From positions 600,586 through 664,585 of the forward strand of contig CABFPE010000221.1 of assembly GCA_900660155.1 (NCBI GenBank): a stretch of 64,000 nucleotides of DNA. Reading direction: 5' to 3'. Below are positions 13,043 to 26,574 of this stretch, one piece after another. The position numbers were made by a program, and so were the translations under genes. Positions within the stretch are counted from its first letter, which is position 1, and every line of letters begins with the position of its first letter. The DNA comes from Hofstenia miamia. Lineage: Eukaryota > Xenacoelomorpha > Acoela > Hofsteniidae. Under the pieces are notes generated by a model, which was given only the letters and a program-made list of their open reading frames with translations, was not told the origin of the DNA and made no database searches.

Positions 13043-13755
13043 CAGTGCCGGACAAAAGTCTTCGATGTAGATACATAATCACATATATCATAATCAATAA
13101 CATAATCAGAATAGATTATCCAATCAAATGAACGCTGAAACAATCACAATACATTATCCAATCACGTTAATCCTGAAACATTATATGTATTACTGCGCCA
13201 TTAAACGTCATCATGAAGAAGTCGCAGTAGATGCCCCCTAGTGACTTCTGTAGGAACAGATACGTTGATTAGGCAGCCTTTTTATTGATCCAACATCCAA
13301 ACATCGTCAGCACAACCATTCGTGCCTCATTAGGTGATATTGGCTCCTCAATCAACACATTAATCATCCGTCGTCATCTGCACTACCAATTCAACTTAAG
13401 AGCCTATCATCTGGTTCATGAGCCTAGATTGTCTATAAAGAATGTCAAGCACCGCCTGGCGTTTGCGCGGGTATATTCACATTGAAATCGTTTAATGCTG
13501 AAGCAACCATTGCCCAGTTCCACACTTACCATAACTTTGTCAGATAGCCGCCATCAACATGATATGAACCGTGAAACGTGGTTCAAAAGCTCAAAGTCCA
13601 ATGTTATAATATGGGGGGGGTGCTTCAGTGCTGATGCCCGATGTGGATAGGCACCCAAACGCAAAAACCTATATCTAGGTGCTCGCAGAAAAACTCTCTA
13701 TATAGATGCCTCGTTGGAACACCACTATTTTCAACAGGATACTGTCCGGTGAAAC
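13043..13755 (+). mobile_element. Tc1-family element, 5' half, decayed
   Basis: It starts CAGTGCCGGACAAAAG right after a TA (13041-13042), a typical Tc1 terminus. From 13285 the frame reads QHPNIVSTTIRASLGDIGSS and then LSIKNVKHRLAFARVYSH, the second helix-turn-helix and linker of Tc1 transposases. Further pieces in other frames follow: the WG block near 13605 (VMIWG-like) and an FQQD-like piece near 13730. The first helix-turn-helix is degraded. The C-terminal block and right terminus are absent, so the copy is 3'-truncated near 13755 and carries several frameshifts. Confidence 0.8.
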
Positions 13756-15409
13756 GTTGGTTTGAGCTCTTTTTATTACTATATTCTCAAATGATTTTGA
13801 ATTCTATAAAGTTAGATGTTAAATTCATTATTTTACTTATGAAAGATGTGGTTATAATATACTCACAATAAAATAATTAAACCGGGATGGATGTTGAAAA
13901 AGCAAAGATCTTTATTCGGCCTTATTATCGGAATAAGATTGTTAAAGCACAATTGGGCAGTGCACGAATTTAAAATGCTTTTTTTAACAATTTAAATGTG
14001 AAACAGTGAAATTGAACCAAATAATAAATTGAAACTGAAGTGATTCTCTAAATTTGGCGCAAGAGCAGTAGTAAAAAATGAAATAGAAAAAACCGACGAT
14101 GAAAATGCCGATTAAAAAACCATGCCATTACAATGTTCATTATGTCATTGAAATTTCACAGCATTTATGTTGAAAGCAAATCTGAGACACCTTCCTCCCC
14201 TCCAACCCCTCACCCCCTCCAAGTGTATACTAAATTTTCTCTTTTGGTTCTGAGCCGAAATATATCCAATTACAGCACGATCTTAAATCGGAACAATCAC
14301 TATTTTCGAGCTTTGCACATTTTATGTACAGTCAGGGGATCGCTTAGTTAATAATTTTAAGTAAGCCATTTTCAGGATTGATTCCTATTTTCTCGGCTAT
14401 TCCTATTGCAAGTTGTCATCGTTAAGCCTTTAATGGTAGTTAGATTGGATGTGGAATAATTATCGTATGCTTTTTTTACTGTTTGTATGAGTGGAGTGTA
14501 TAAAGGAGGCCATTCGACTGTAACATAGACATTTTCTGTAAACATGTCAAAAATATAATTAGATTTACAAAACCCCATAGCACATTTGTCAAAGACCAGA
14601 TGAAAGTTGTTAGGATATGAAGTTTATGCGAGCTGTCTGATATTTAAGTTATTGTTCGCGTCAAATAAAGTGGGCGGCTACAACGTAATAAATCGTTTTC
14701 CGTTTCTAACACCTCTGAAAATATTGTTTGAAAGTCTATCGGAATGCACGCCAAGTCAAGTTTGGCTGGCATGGAGACATCATCCACTCATATGCTTTTC
14801 ATTTATTTCCGCGAAAAGAAATGAATATATTATCATCATGTAACAATGCTATAAAACGTTTAAATATAAATTTGTATGGGAGAAAAATTTTGATGGTAGT
14901 CTTGAAATATTTTTTACTTTGTTTATAATTATTTGAAGTATTAACTCAGTTTCAGTAATATTAAGTTGTCCCATGGCCTATTTAAAATGCGACCAGGCCA
15001 TCTGCAGCATTGTACTGAAGTAGTAGGACAGGTTTATCAAAGGCATATACACTGTAATTCTCAAAAATAATTTATTAATGTCATTATTAACTTAATTATT
15101 AGTAATTAAAAGTAGAAATTATGCATAATACCAATTTTTTATTGTTTGCTATCACAAATAGTCATAAACTTTTGATTTTTCAATCGCCGCCTATTTTCAT
15201 TGCTTGCTGTGGATGGTCCGGCCTTATTTTGAGTAAGCCATGGTTGTACTTAAAAACGACCCTGTGAACCAATGGATTATTATTTTTACTATGTAAAGTA
15301 AATCCAGTGAAATATATGAGTCTGATGCATATGAAACTTCTTCCTTATTTTAAGAGTAAAGTAAACTTTGCTTCAACCAGACGATTTTGTTTAATATTTA
15401 ATTGTATAT
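13756..15409. other. Noncoding; possible regulatory patch at 14590-14830
   Basis: No gene is recognised. The patch at 14590-14830 is less AT-rich and non-repetitive. The two overlapping plus-strand frames through it (14607-14843, 14728-14928) show no known domain, so regulatory or chance explanations are both open. Confidence 0.3.
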
Positions 15410-15600
15410 TTTCGCTGTATTGTGTAAACGCATTTGCCCCGTTTGATCTACATTCGTCGAATGGAGGTCCTGTGTATAGAGCCTCTTTCCAGCGAGCCAT
15501 TAGATCGCCTTATTGATAGATGACCCATTAATTGTCGGGAGATTGACATAGAAACGACTGGCTGATTTCTGCTCTAACCCAATTTCCCTTTAGTTCCATT
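15410..15600. promoter_or_regulatory. Candidate cis-regulatory island with TAAT-core sites
   Basis: A compact island, distinctly less AT-rich than its flanks, holds CCATTAGATC (15497-15506), TTATTGATAGATGA and CCATTAATTGTCGG (15525-15538). These are homeodomain-type TAAT/ATTA cores on both strands plus GATA. No frame runs through it without stops. The call is inferred from composition and motif density only. Confidence 0.25.
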
Positions 15601-18600
15601 CTCCCATATCATATTTATCAGTCAATTACGAAAATAAATTAGGCAAATCTGGCTGGTAGTTTCTCTCACTAACTTCGAATGATTAAGTTTCACTGTTTTT
15701 GAGTGCTATGTGCTATAAAAAACTTATTTTTAGACTTGTCAAAAATTCTAACTCCTGTTTTTTGCTAACCATTTCAATTCAAAGATCGCGCTTAGTTCAC
15801 AATTTCAGTTGAGTCTTAATTTTTGAGAATTTATGGTTTTCGGAATTTCATATTCAAGCCTGATACTGGATTTTACGGGAGTTTGGGATGTTTTGCGTAG
15901 ATTTTTAATAGTTATTTGCGGTTGTGATTAAATTTTAACGATTTTTTTTAAATAAATATTTTGTTCTAATATAGTTTATATGGATCTTGGCCATTTAGCT
16001 TGAATAATAATCAGCACATTTGAATCGTATAGTTAGTACTGACTTTATTTAAAACTACTGATTTAGTTTACTAACTCTGACATCGTATTAACCTTCATTA
16101 GCCTGGTGACATTTTAAGGGTCAAATCGCTTTTCCACATTTTCAAAGAATTTTCTCCAAGATAATTTGGAAATCCTAGTCATGCGCACATCTAATGTCAT
16201 GCTTGAATCTAATGTTCAAAATTTGAACGATTTACTTATTTTGAAGATTCCGATTTTTTAAAAATGATTTAAATTCTCTCTATACCCAACGCTAAGGTTT
16301 AGAACGAATGGGAGCAACAGTGATTTTTATTTGTTCTTTGTATGGGACAGCGCAGGCTCGCTGTTCAAGAACGAAATGAGAGTGGAGATACTACTTTATA
16401 CCGTAATGTTCTCAGAGTTTAGGGTATCATAAAAATATTTTTATGATTTCGGCGCTGTTTAAGGTTTAATATATCGAGCGCTCGTTCAAAATTACTACAT
16501 TTCATTGCAGAAAATGTTTTTTTGTTACAATCTTTTGTAGTTTTAAACGAATGTTTAAAAAAGAGCGGGAGAGATGACTGAAATGAATAAATATTTATTC
16601 GTATTACAACGCATTCTCGATTATCAGAATCAGCGGTGCTAGTACAAACCTGAGCGTTGCTGAAGTTGATAGCTTTCAGTACGAGTCAAATCCCATCATG
16701 CTTTCCTTAATGCTTCAATTACATGAACTTGTAGCATTGAAGAGAGATCGAAAACGAAGAACAATTCCGAGTTTTTTATTCCAAATTGAGCTTACGCATA
16801 ATCGTTCCATATGCATAAGAAGTTCTTTTTAAATCTACATAAATGGTCTGAAAATGTTCGAGGATGCACTGTACATTCTTAATTTTTTACTAGGCTCATG
16901 AAAACATCTACCCCAATTATAAATAGATTATTGCATGTATGTAAATAGTTTTTTCAGCAGGGGAATTTTTGGTATATGTAGATATGTTGCTATTTAGATT
17001 AAGTTCCGTAATTATTTTTTTCAATATGCGTATGTTTTGATCTATTCTGTTAGTTTTTCTTCATTCAAATTTGATTTTTGGATTTTTTACTTCCTATTTG
17101 GCAGACAATGCCAAAATTACCTAAATTGATTTTAATTTTCTGAAAACCAGCTTTTATTTTAATGGTTTTAAGTGTCGTTTTGCTTGGTAATTGTTTGTCT
17201 TGGTATGACAGGAAGCTTCTTACAAATGTATTCTCCGCCTGCTTTTGTGTGGCATACATTTGCAGGAAAATTTTTTTTCGAAATATTTTTGCAAGAAGCA
17301 ATTTTCGTTTATACTAAGAATTCGCTTTTCGTTTAACATAATTCAAGCTTAGTTTCAATCTCCCATAAGAATTCCCCGTTCGGCAATCTTTCATTGAATT
17401 TTGGCGGTTGGAATATAAATAATCGACATACGAGATTCAAGGCGATACTATCCATACATATACATCGCATCATGTAATTCAATTTCGGTTTTGACCGAAT
17501 AAAGTTACAGTTAATTTATTCTCTCTAATCTAAACTTTCCTGATATCTTTATAATGAGGCACCGATGTATATTTTAACATGTTTCCTGCAAAGTGCAACC
17601 TGGCATCTCGGTCATAGCATAGTGTCGTAACTGCCTTCTAGTACTAAGTGCAGTGTCTCCAGCCGAAGCCACAGAAAGCAAGTTTCGGTTTATATTCTTA
17701 ATCAATTCACTAACATGAAAAAAGGGCGTGGCACGTATAGCAACGTGAGTAACCCATGTTCACTGGTATTGGCAATTGAAGTTCAGAGGAACACCGGTGA
17801 TCCACTTTGCGGAATATGTGTTACTTTTTTCTTTCTACTTGCTTATGCGATAAATTTGGCAATTAATTTTTTAAATATGTTTTACTTACGTTTCCATTAT
17901 ATAATATCAACTTTTTTCATTTAGTTTTTAATACAGATTGCACTAAAGAATCGAATCACAATCAAGTTAGAAATTTTGGAAACGCAGGGCCATCCCTATA
18001 ATGGAAGAGAGGTCACTCTGCTATTATTTGAAGGCATTTGCATATATCACAGTCTATATTTATTTTTCAAATCACGTCCATCCCGGTGTTTGTATTAAAA
18101 ATGTTAAATTTTCTCATTAAATTAGTTCATAAAACAATTTGTTTTCAAGAAGATTGCTTATTTTCCTCACTATTTTAATATTATTGAATCAGTAAGCTGT
18201 TTCTGCTTCAGCTAATTAAACCAGCATAATTTACATATTTTAAGTGAAAGTAGTGCGGAAAATTTATGTGCACTGAAATATTTGCGTCATTTTAGTTTTT
18301 CAGATAATGACGTGCTAGCAATGGAAGTCACTGACAATTTCGTCACTAGGTGCACATTGCAAATTTGTTATGTTAATTAACTTTTCTTCCTATTAAAAAT
18401 GTAGTTTTAATCAATTAGTAAAACTTCTTAATTTATATCGCTCACATTTGCTGTTGTCTTGGACAATGCTAATCCTTTACATCCGATCCGGAACGGTGCC
18501 CGTTTGGCAATTTATCAACACTAGAGTTCTGTTTATAGTGGGTGGATGAATAAGCCCATAAAAGACTTGATTTTTTAGGCACAAACCAATCTTAGCAGAA

Positions 18601-20107
18601 GCTGGCAAAGCCCAGGATAACATGCATATCAACATAGAACTACCTCTTAATTTATAGTTACATCGCACTTTTTGAAAACTTCAGAATCAGTGCAAATTGC
18701 GAATAGTCATGAACGGAAAAGAATTATGGAACTTTCCAGTATCCGGGGGATAACAGGATATGTTTTCCCGTAATCTGCTGTTTCAAAAAGAGGCGTTTTA
18801 TTAAAACTATTATTTAAGAACATGCGTTTTCGAAGATTCTGTTTCTAAGTACAGTTTCGTTCGAAGCGACATTTTTTTAAAATCGGAATTTTAATAGAAA
18901 AATATTTTATCTTTTCAAGTACTTCCGACCCTGCAGGCGACCAGCGTTATATCAATAAGTGTGTCAATTTCGAGATTTCTTAATAGGCTTGGTGAATGTG
19001 GACAAAACGATGTGTTTTTTTAGATGTACACCAGGCAGTATAAGCTTAAGTTATATTATTAGTAAAACTCTTCTGCAAGGATCTTAAGATTACTGTCCTG
19101 GTGTCTTCTATTGAATTTTATTCTGTAAATACAACAAACTATTGAATTAGTAATTTTATTAAACAGAATTGCATATTTGATTTGGAGTCGGGTCGAAATT
19201 TTCAAACGCAAACCCGAAGTTGTAACAAAATATTACGTTTGAACTCGAATTTAACCAATTTTGAATAGAAAATAACTTTAAAAAATATTTGACATGAACA
19301 TATGTTTTTTGGTAATTAAAGTTGTTAAAACCAGATTATGATTTTTAACATGGATTTATGGCTTATAGGTATCATATTATATAAAATTTATAATGCAATT
19401 CAAAATCAACCACCCCATTTCAATTTTTTTCAAAATTGTGTATTGTATTTTATTTCTTCAGTTCTTCAAAGACTATATTTAAAAAGATGTTAACAATCTT
19501 TGCAAGTTTCTCATATGTATGTAGTCACTTTCTGGTTTCGTATCAGAAGTAGTTTGTAACTTATTCAAAGATGGCGTGTCTGAAATGACTAAGAAAAACC
19601 GTTTTCGGTTCAATCGTAATGTTAGAAAGCTCATTTGAAACAATTTTTTTCTATAAAGTAGCTTTGTTGGTGCTAGTTTTGGTGCTTATCAAAACACACA
19701 ATTTCCTTTGCTCTGCTCAGCAGTGTGTACCTCACGTAAACTCGCTTTTAAAAGTGACAAAGAACTTTGAGTAAGTTGGAAATTACGAAGTTTTTGTTTA
19801 TCTTCAAAGTGTAGAAGGAACCAAATCGATGCTTTAATTCATCCTGCATAGCAATTTAGAATTGAACAATTTTATCCAACCCTTTTGCATGGAAACATCT
19901 ATGAGGTAATGCCCGCTCATGCAATGATGAAGATTTGTGCCTGAAGTAGTGCAAATAACAATTTATTTTCAATAAGAAATCCGATTTTTGTTTTCTGTCT
20001 GAAGAGGTTGTCGCGCCGTGCTTTCAGATTTTAAATGTCTTCATAGTTCGTAAGCTTTTAAACCTAAATGGGGAAACCAGTAGAATTAGGGTTAAGGGAA
20101 GCATTGC
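15601..20107. other. Long noncoding stretch; weak frames and one exon-like unit
   Basis: At 16586-16831 an 81-codon plus-strand frame without a good start includes LSVAEVDSFQYESNP and KRDRKRRTIPS; its function is unknown. At 17715 an ATG opens MKKGRGTYSN, which runs straight into a strong donor GTGAGTAA. At 19721-19770 a 50-nt open unit (QCVPHVNSLLKVTKNF) lies between a strong acceptor (TTTGCTCTGCTCAG) and GTAAGT. None is linked to another exon. The rest is AT-rich and unrecognised. Confidence 0.25.
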
Positions 20108-20111
20108 TTAA

Positions 20112-20911
20112 CTCTCAAATGACCAACATCTTTTTGTTACATGTGTGTACAGCTGGGGGCCGCATTGGACCCCAATCAAAAGGTGCTAGATTATTTACTG
20201 CAACTATTTCATCTCAGAGTAGTATGCATTGTCTTAAACTGATTTCTGCACACCTAAAAATGACATTTGTTATGAATTAGCTTTGTTTTCCTCTTAAATT
20301 TTCAGTTAAACGTGTGATGACCAACCAACTAAACTATTTTAGTAGTAAGAAACAGTCTGAATGATTCAAACTCTATTTTCATATTTTTTGTAGAGGAAGT
20401 GAGTCCATGGACATAATCCAAGATGCTAAGAGGTAGTCTCTTACCTACATTGGATGAATTTGAAGTTCAAATAGTTCATTCACAGAAATCATTTCCTTGT
20501 TGCTAACATCTGGAAATGGATTCTTATCAGTCCCATCATCCTCACTTGATAATTGATGGGATATCAACATAACACTCCCTATACCTCAACCACTATCACT
20601 AGATGAGGTATTTGAATTTTTCTTAAGAAACATCATTTTCAATTTTTAATTGATAGTAACATTTTTGTTGAATAAAATCTAAAACAGTAAGCAAAATTAT
20701 AATGCATTTTTAACTTTTGAAGAAAATGAAGTTTAAATGTATTTTAAAAAAGTAAGGGAAATGCATAATACAAGTATATAGTGTTACTGAAATGTACAAC
20801 ATGCAATGATAAATTACATTCAACATGGAAGCTCTTTTATAAAAATTGAAGAATTAACACAATAAAAATATGTCTGGGGTTCAAAATGGATCCCAGTTGG
20901 CCATTTAAGGG
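20112..20911. mobile_element. piggyBac-like element bounded by TTAA
   Basis: The element lies between two TTAA sites (20108-20111 and 20912-20915). The left end reads CTCTCAAATGACCAAC. The right end, reverse-complemented, reads CCCTTAAATGGCCAAC, so 13 of 16 match. TTAA target duplication with C-rich starts is the hallmark of piggyBac. On the minus strand (about 20620-20430) a broken frame contains LSSEDDGTDKNPFPD and KEMISVNELFEL, resembling the acidic N-terminus of piggyBac transposases, and ends at a GTAAGA donor. No catalytic DDD region is present, so this is an internally deleted, non-autonomous copy. The superfamily call rests mainly on the ends. Confidence 0.65.
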
Positions 20912-20915
20912 TTAA

Positions 20916-22318
20916 AACCTTTTTTGAATTACGCCCTCCTTCACCATACAGCTGCTTGAAGAATGCAAAACCATAGTATGTTCTTAACATATCCATTGGT
21001 TCGGATTTAACAAAATACAATGTGTAGACGTTTTATCGAAAATTGATATGCTGTGGAAATGTTTTATATGCGGAATCTATAGATATGCGAGTACTTACAC
21101 TTTTTTGAATTAGGAATTGTTCGAATACCAATTGGAATTCAGTTTTTGCTAATTTTAATGAATTATTCGTTCCATTCGCATAATTTATTATGAAAGAACC
21201 ATTCTTACAAAAGTTATCTATTTAAACTTTTAGATTATTTGGCAATGCAGACTCTATGTGTTGGTATGTAAACTAAAATCATAGGAACTTCTCTGGATTT
21301 TTTGAATTTAGTATGATCATTCCCATAGCAAACAGCCTGTTTGAAACAAGTGATGCCTAATAAATTTATTTAGATTTCATATTTTTACTGCAGTTTTAAT
21401 CGGGCAACGCTCCAGAGGGCCAGCTATGTCTGAAATACAATTGAAATTTATAATAAACAGCACCATGCGAAATGACGTTGTAAATTTGCTTAGCCAATGT
21501 AGGCTTATGCCAAAGTAATTGGCTATATGTATGTTTCTCATTAATTGACAAGATTTATTATTCTCATTTGAGTAAAAAAGGAGTGGAGTTGTGAATAGAA
21601 TCGCGTGCATTAATGAAATCGTGTGTGTTGAATAAATTATTTCTTGGAATTATCGAATTCGCTATCTGAAGAAGTGGTATGCGCATCTTTGTGTAATTGT
21701 CCTATCAGTCAACATGAATCAATTAGGTAAAAGTTGTCACTCAGTGTGACTCTTTTGTCTCATCTTATCATGTCCAACAAACGATTTCTTGCGCTGTTAG
21801 TATGCTCAATAAACGAGGGTGATTGGCAATTTACACTCTGTCAAATTCTTCTTTTACAACTCCCAAATCTGATTAAAACTTTTCCTTTAAGGCAACTCGA
21901 TTTCCACGTCACCATGCTCAAAATTATAGTTTAATTTAAAGTTTAATTATTTCAAGCGCTAAACTAATCGCCCATATTCCAATTTATTTTAGAATTTCAC
22001 ACGTCTATTCGTTTTGTATACAAATACAGAAATTCCTGTGTATAGGATGCCACCATGTATAAGCCGCACCGCCCCCATCTTTGAGGGTTGTTTTTTGAGT
22101 TAGAGGTGTATATCGAATGTCTAAACCGCATCCGCCCTGCCACGCTAATTTTATTCTTCCCCACATACGTTTTTCCATTCATTCTAACCGATGAATAAAA
22201 AACAAGCACTGGATGTTTCTTAGTGTCTTATTGTCGAATAAATCATTTTCAGCATTTGCGCATTTTAAGATGTACCATAACCCTGAACACACTAAGGTAT
22301 AAAATGTCAATAACATAC
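20916..22318. other. No gene recognised; GC patch at 22040-22160
   Basis: Mostly AT-rich. At 22040-22160 two similar segments (TGTATAAGCCGCACCGCC and TGTCTAAACCGCATCCGCC) lie about 70 bp apart as direct repeats. They recall the TATAAG-GCGC theme of the MITE at 11504 but have no clear inverted ends. Confidence 0.4.
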
Positions 22319-22358
22319 CGACGGGGCGCGATTCGGCTCCCTCTCTTTTATTTCAAAG
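22319..22358 (-). CDS. Candidate 40-nt micro-exon
   Basis: On the minus strand a strong acceptor (CTTTTTTTATCTTTAATAG) and a strong donor (GTATGT) bound 40 nt of unusually high GC. The stretch is open in only one frame (1 nt + FEIKEREPNRAPS). The splice signals are better than those of most candidates here, but the exon is very short and no partner exon is identified. It could be chance. Confidence 0.22.
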
Positions 22359-25300
22359 CTATTAAAGATAAAAAAAGCTTTGGCACAATGAAAGATACAC
22401 TTTTGAACTAGATCTTTGATAACTTTCAAAAATATTTGGTTTCGATTTTATATGCAAATGAAATTTGAAACGTCCCCAATTTTTGGAAAAAAATAACGGT
22501 GAAGAACCGTAAATTATTTTAACATTGAAAATAGAAGGTAACAGTTTATTTAGCTCATATCCATTCTAGTCATTGTCAAAAACTTACTCTAACAGGAAAA
22601 CAAAAAATACTCTCAAGGTCAAGCAGTATTACGTAATCATGATACCTATTTCATAATTTTGAATAAACCGACATTTCTAAAAATTAAAGAATAAATTAGA
22701 AATAAATTGAATGAATAATGTATATTTACGTTTCAAAAATCAAATACATAACATAATAATATAAGTTCATTTGCTTGGTCAAAGTTCAAGAAACTTAAAA
22801 AATTAAAAAATTTCACAGCACACAACCCCCTTGTCCCACCCCAAAGGAGTTGTCATTTTTCAGCCCGGGGTTCAGGATTAATGCTTCTAGTAATTTAATC
22901 CACTTTTTATATGGTATGTACTCATATTTAGTCATTATTGTCTTACTGTATACAAAATATAGCATCAAATGAAAATTTCGTATTTTTCTTATTTTATGTT
23001 TGAACCCGCGATGAAAATATGACACTGATTTTTACTACAGGCTTCTAAATCACTTTTTCATAAGATAAACAGGGACGAAAAATCAATAAAAACTTATTGT
23101 AGGCTAAATTATATAGGAGGCCGCGCCCCTGCAAAAAATTTTTTCACCCTAACTTTTGTTTTGAAAACCTGACCATTAAGAATGATGACTCCATCAATTG
23201 AATTGTATAAATATATCGGTATCTTATGCACCAGGATTTACTGTACGTGCTATTGTGTTTATGATTTGTTTCACTTAGATGACAATTTTATTCTTTGCTA
23301 ATTTTTCAAAAGTATCATAAAAGTTAAATAAATTGTTTAAAATTTAGAAGTGTAATGCTTTATGGTAAGTTACCTGTTTATCAAATTGAAGAATTTTGTA
23401 GACATGATTCATACCTTTGTTGAATAAACAAATTTCGACTGTCTGGAATTACATGGTGGTAAATATCCCCTTTCTATGACTACAGCTGCGTTGCCATTTA
23501 TCAAACAAATGGATTTATTTATAATTTTATTATTTAGTACTTTCCAGAACATTATTGGACTTTGAGTCATTCTTAGATAATGCATATGATGCACTGTGTA
23601 GTGTACATAAATTCGAAATCTTTCTTCGCAGTTCATTCCAGTGATTAGAATTGGCCGGACAGGGCAGGGCCTGGGTATTAGGAGAAGTAGTCTAAAAAAT
23701 GGGCCGAAATTTCAAAAATTTCTTACTTTACACAATAGCGCAGTAAATGCAATATTATTTATAAACAAAGTGTTGAAAAATAATATTTAAAATTTTGAAA
23801 TTTTACAGTAGTATCCTATGCTGTTATAAATTCAAAGTAAACTTTTCAATTTTGGTATAGGTTTCTAACATCGACAACTTTGATAGAGCAAGTCGAAAAA
23901 TATTTTTTTGCCTTTTTTAAAGTTTCGGTGCATGTCAATCTCTGGTTGAGTCAGCTGTTAATAATTTTTTGGAATCTCAATCAGTTGTTTAATCCATTTT
24001 CTATTTCTGAAAATAACTCCCCCGCTGCACAGATTTGTTGAAGATTATTTATAAAGCATCAAGTCTATGACCATGATATCTTCCCTTGGTAAGTATTTAT
24101 GAGCAGTCAATAAATAGCACATAACTGAAAAACTTTGAGAGTATGTGATGGTTACACTTTGCTGGAGACATGTTTGATAAATAGTAGGCCGTTCTTTAAA
24201 AAATAGTATAATTTTTATTGGGAATAAACAATAATTATTGCAATCATTATTTTCAATGTTTGCATCATTTTGATGTTTTTTTATTTACTTGCTGGAATGC
24301 TGCTATGAGTTATTTTAGTATTTGGCATAGATTTTTTCAACATGTTGCAGTTTTTCGCCAACTCAACCACTGTGCTTTGATTTATATTATCTTAATTAGT
24401 ATTTGTGGGTTCTATGTAACAAAAAATTTTACTCCTTTTGTTTACTAGTAAAAATTTGTATTATATATATATATATATATATATACATTTTATTTGAGCT
24501 TGGCATTGGATATTAAGATATTTGTATAACAATAATTAATAAATTAAATTTACACAATGAATTGAATTCATTCAGGCTTCAATCCAATCAATTTTAAACT
24601 GCGTTGTTTTACGTAAGCCCTTCCGGCTATATGCCATGTATAGTAAAACACTAATTAATTTTTCCAATAATATCTTTATTGTCTGGTACATATATGAGGC
24701 TTTAAAGGTTCTTCTGGTTATCTTGATCTATACTTAAGTACGATAACCCATTGAAAATGTGTATTTTACTTCTCAAAAAGTTTAATTAATTCATTAAATT
24801 GTAAATATCTATTTTAAAGATTATTTATGCTGTTCATGTCTCCATAATTGTCTTCACAATTTTTCGATAGTCTGATTGATTAATTTTGATCCCCTATAAA
24901 AATTAACAGAATATTTCTCGCGTTTATTTTAATCCGCATACAAAGGCAATCACATTAGTAGAGATTTTCATTATTTATCTGAAAATAAGTGTAGGTCAAT
25001 GGAGCTATCTAATTTGTCATCTTCAGGAATCATTTTTTTGAAGAAATCACAAAACGGTATTTTTCACTGGTTAAGCATTGCATATCCATTGCAATATGTA
25101 ATATATTATGCAACGAAGAGGAACCTTCTTTCAACATATATCTTGCTGAAATTGATGTGTATTGTTTTCAAAGCTTTAAGGCTGGATTATTCATTATAAA
25201 TATGGATGACTACTTAGATGTCATTCAGCGGGCAAAGTTTTTTTTAATGATGTTAAACCTTAATAACTGTGAAAGTTTTCTAAGCATTTATGTGATTTAC

Positions 25301-26277
25301 TGATTTTGATCTTCCACCGTAATAACATTGTCTGTCATTGTAATTAATGTTTCACGTAAATGCCAAAGGTGGCATTTCATGTAGAAGATTAGAGTCTTTC
25401 ATTATAAATTCATATTTATTTAAATATCTTCGACAAATAATCCAAAACAGCTATATTGGTTATTTGTTTTTTTAATTTTAAAAATAACATATTTTAGAAA
25501 ATTTTCTAAGTGTATCCATACGTTGAGTTTTGATTAACTATTTGTAGTTATACATTGCATAGGTATAAGACATTTTCAAAATATTGGAAATTGTACAGAC
25601 TATACAAAAACGAATTTTTTGCACGATTTGGGGTCGAAACATCGATTTTGTGAGAATTTTTTACCAGGTAATCATTTTTCCTGCTCATTATAATAAGTTT
25701 GATGCATTTTCTTAGGCCTAATTCATTTCATTTAACATCAATTCTTCAGTTTTATACACTTGAATTATACTGGTTCTACTCTGTTTTTTCTGAAATCATG
25801 GTTAACTTAGTGACCAATAGTTGAAATATAAATGGTAGTTGTAATCTATATAGTTTTTTAAAGGGCATTGTCTATCTTAGCGGAGTCGAATTTAAAAAAG
25901 ACTTACTAAATCCTTAAGACCACTACAGCAATGAAAAAGATAAAGAAGACCACTCCAAACGTAGTGATGATTATGATTCGAATTGGACCCCAGTCTAAAT
26001 TTAGAATAATTACTTATTACAAATACTAACTATATTTTATTTCATAATAAGGTTTGCCAACCATTCTTTTTCACATTGGAATATATAATTATTGCAATTG
26101 AAATGTGGTAGATTAATGGCTTAAAGCCATTTTCTACACATAGTTTGTATTTGCAGCAATTGTTAATAATGTACTGTATTTCCAATATCAAATGATTGTA
26201 TAAGTAGTGTCGTTTTTCCTAAGGATTTCGTCTTTGAATTTTGATCATAGGTTTTGGTTTTAATCATAATTGTCGAG
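22359..26277. other. No gene recognised; contains a (TA)n tract
   Basis: AT-rich throughout. A TA tract lies at 24462-24485. GC-rich scraps at 22815-22875 and 23110-23130 (CAGGGGCGCGGCC on the minus strand) look like isolated hAT-type ends, without partners. A GTAAGT donor near 24090 has no coherent exon before it. Confidence 0.4.
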
Positions 26278-26285
26278 ATTTAGAA

Positions 26286-26566
26286 CAGAGATGGAATCGG
26301 ATTGGATCTGGAGCGTATCTTGTTTAGCGAAAATTTCGAATTTGTAAATATTATATACATATTATATCATTTAAAGTCCGTTAATAATCTCAATCTAAAC
26401 ACTTGAAAAATAGTATTCGCAATTGAAAACTACAATGATATATTTTAAGTTCGTGTATATTTTTTTGGAATGATTAATTGAATTCGGATCCAAAAATCAA
26501 TCAATTTTAAAAATTCGGATTGGACCGGATCCGGATCTTAGAATTTTGGATCCGATTCCATCTCTG
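26286..26566. mobile_element. hAT MITE with perfect 8-bp target duplication
   Basis: The left end reads CAGAGATGGAATCGGATTGG. The right end, reverse-complemented, reads CAGAGATGGAATCGGATCC. Flanks are identical ATTTAGAA octamers (26278-26285 and 26567-26574). The 8-bp duplication and CAGAG start are diagnostic of hAT. At 281 bp it has no coding capacity. GGAT/ATCC motifs recur inside both ends (subterminal GGATCCGGATC). The intact duplication suggests a fairly recent insertion. Confidence 0.9.
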
Positions 26567-26574
26567 ATTTAGAA

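Noticed and set aside
18477-18668. 63-codon minus-strand frame that looked protein-like
   Set aside because: No recognisable family, no splice sites, and the resemblance to retroelement text was too weak to name.
20820-21020. 66-codon minus-strand frame ending in TGIHFEPQTYFYCVNS
   Set aside because: It runs across the right boundary (TTAA) of the piggyBac-like element, so it is not a single gene.
24040-24095. Exon-like unit with ATGACCATG and a GTAAGT donor
   Set aside because: All frames from the preceding acceptor contain stops, and only seven codons precede the donor.
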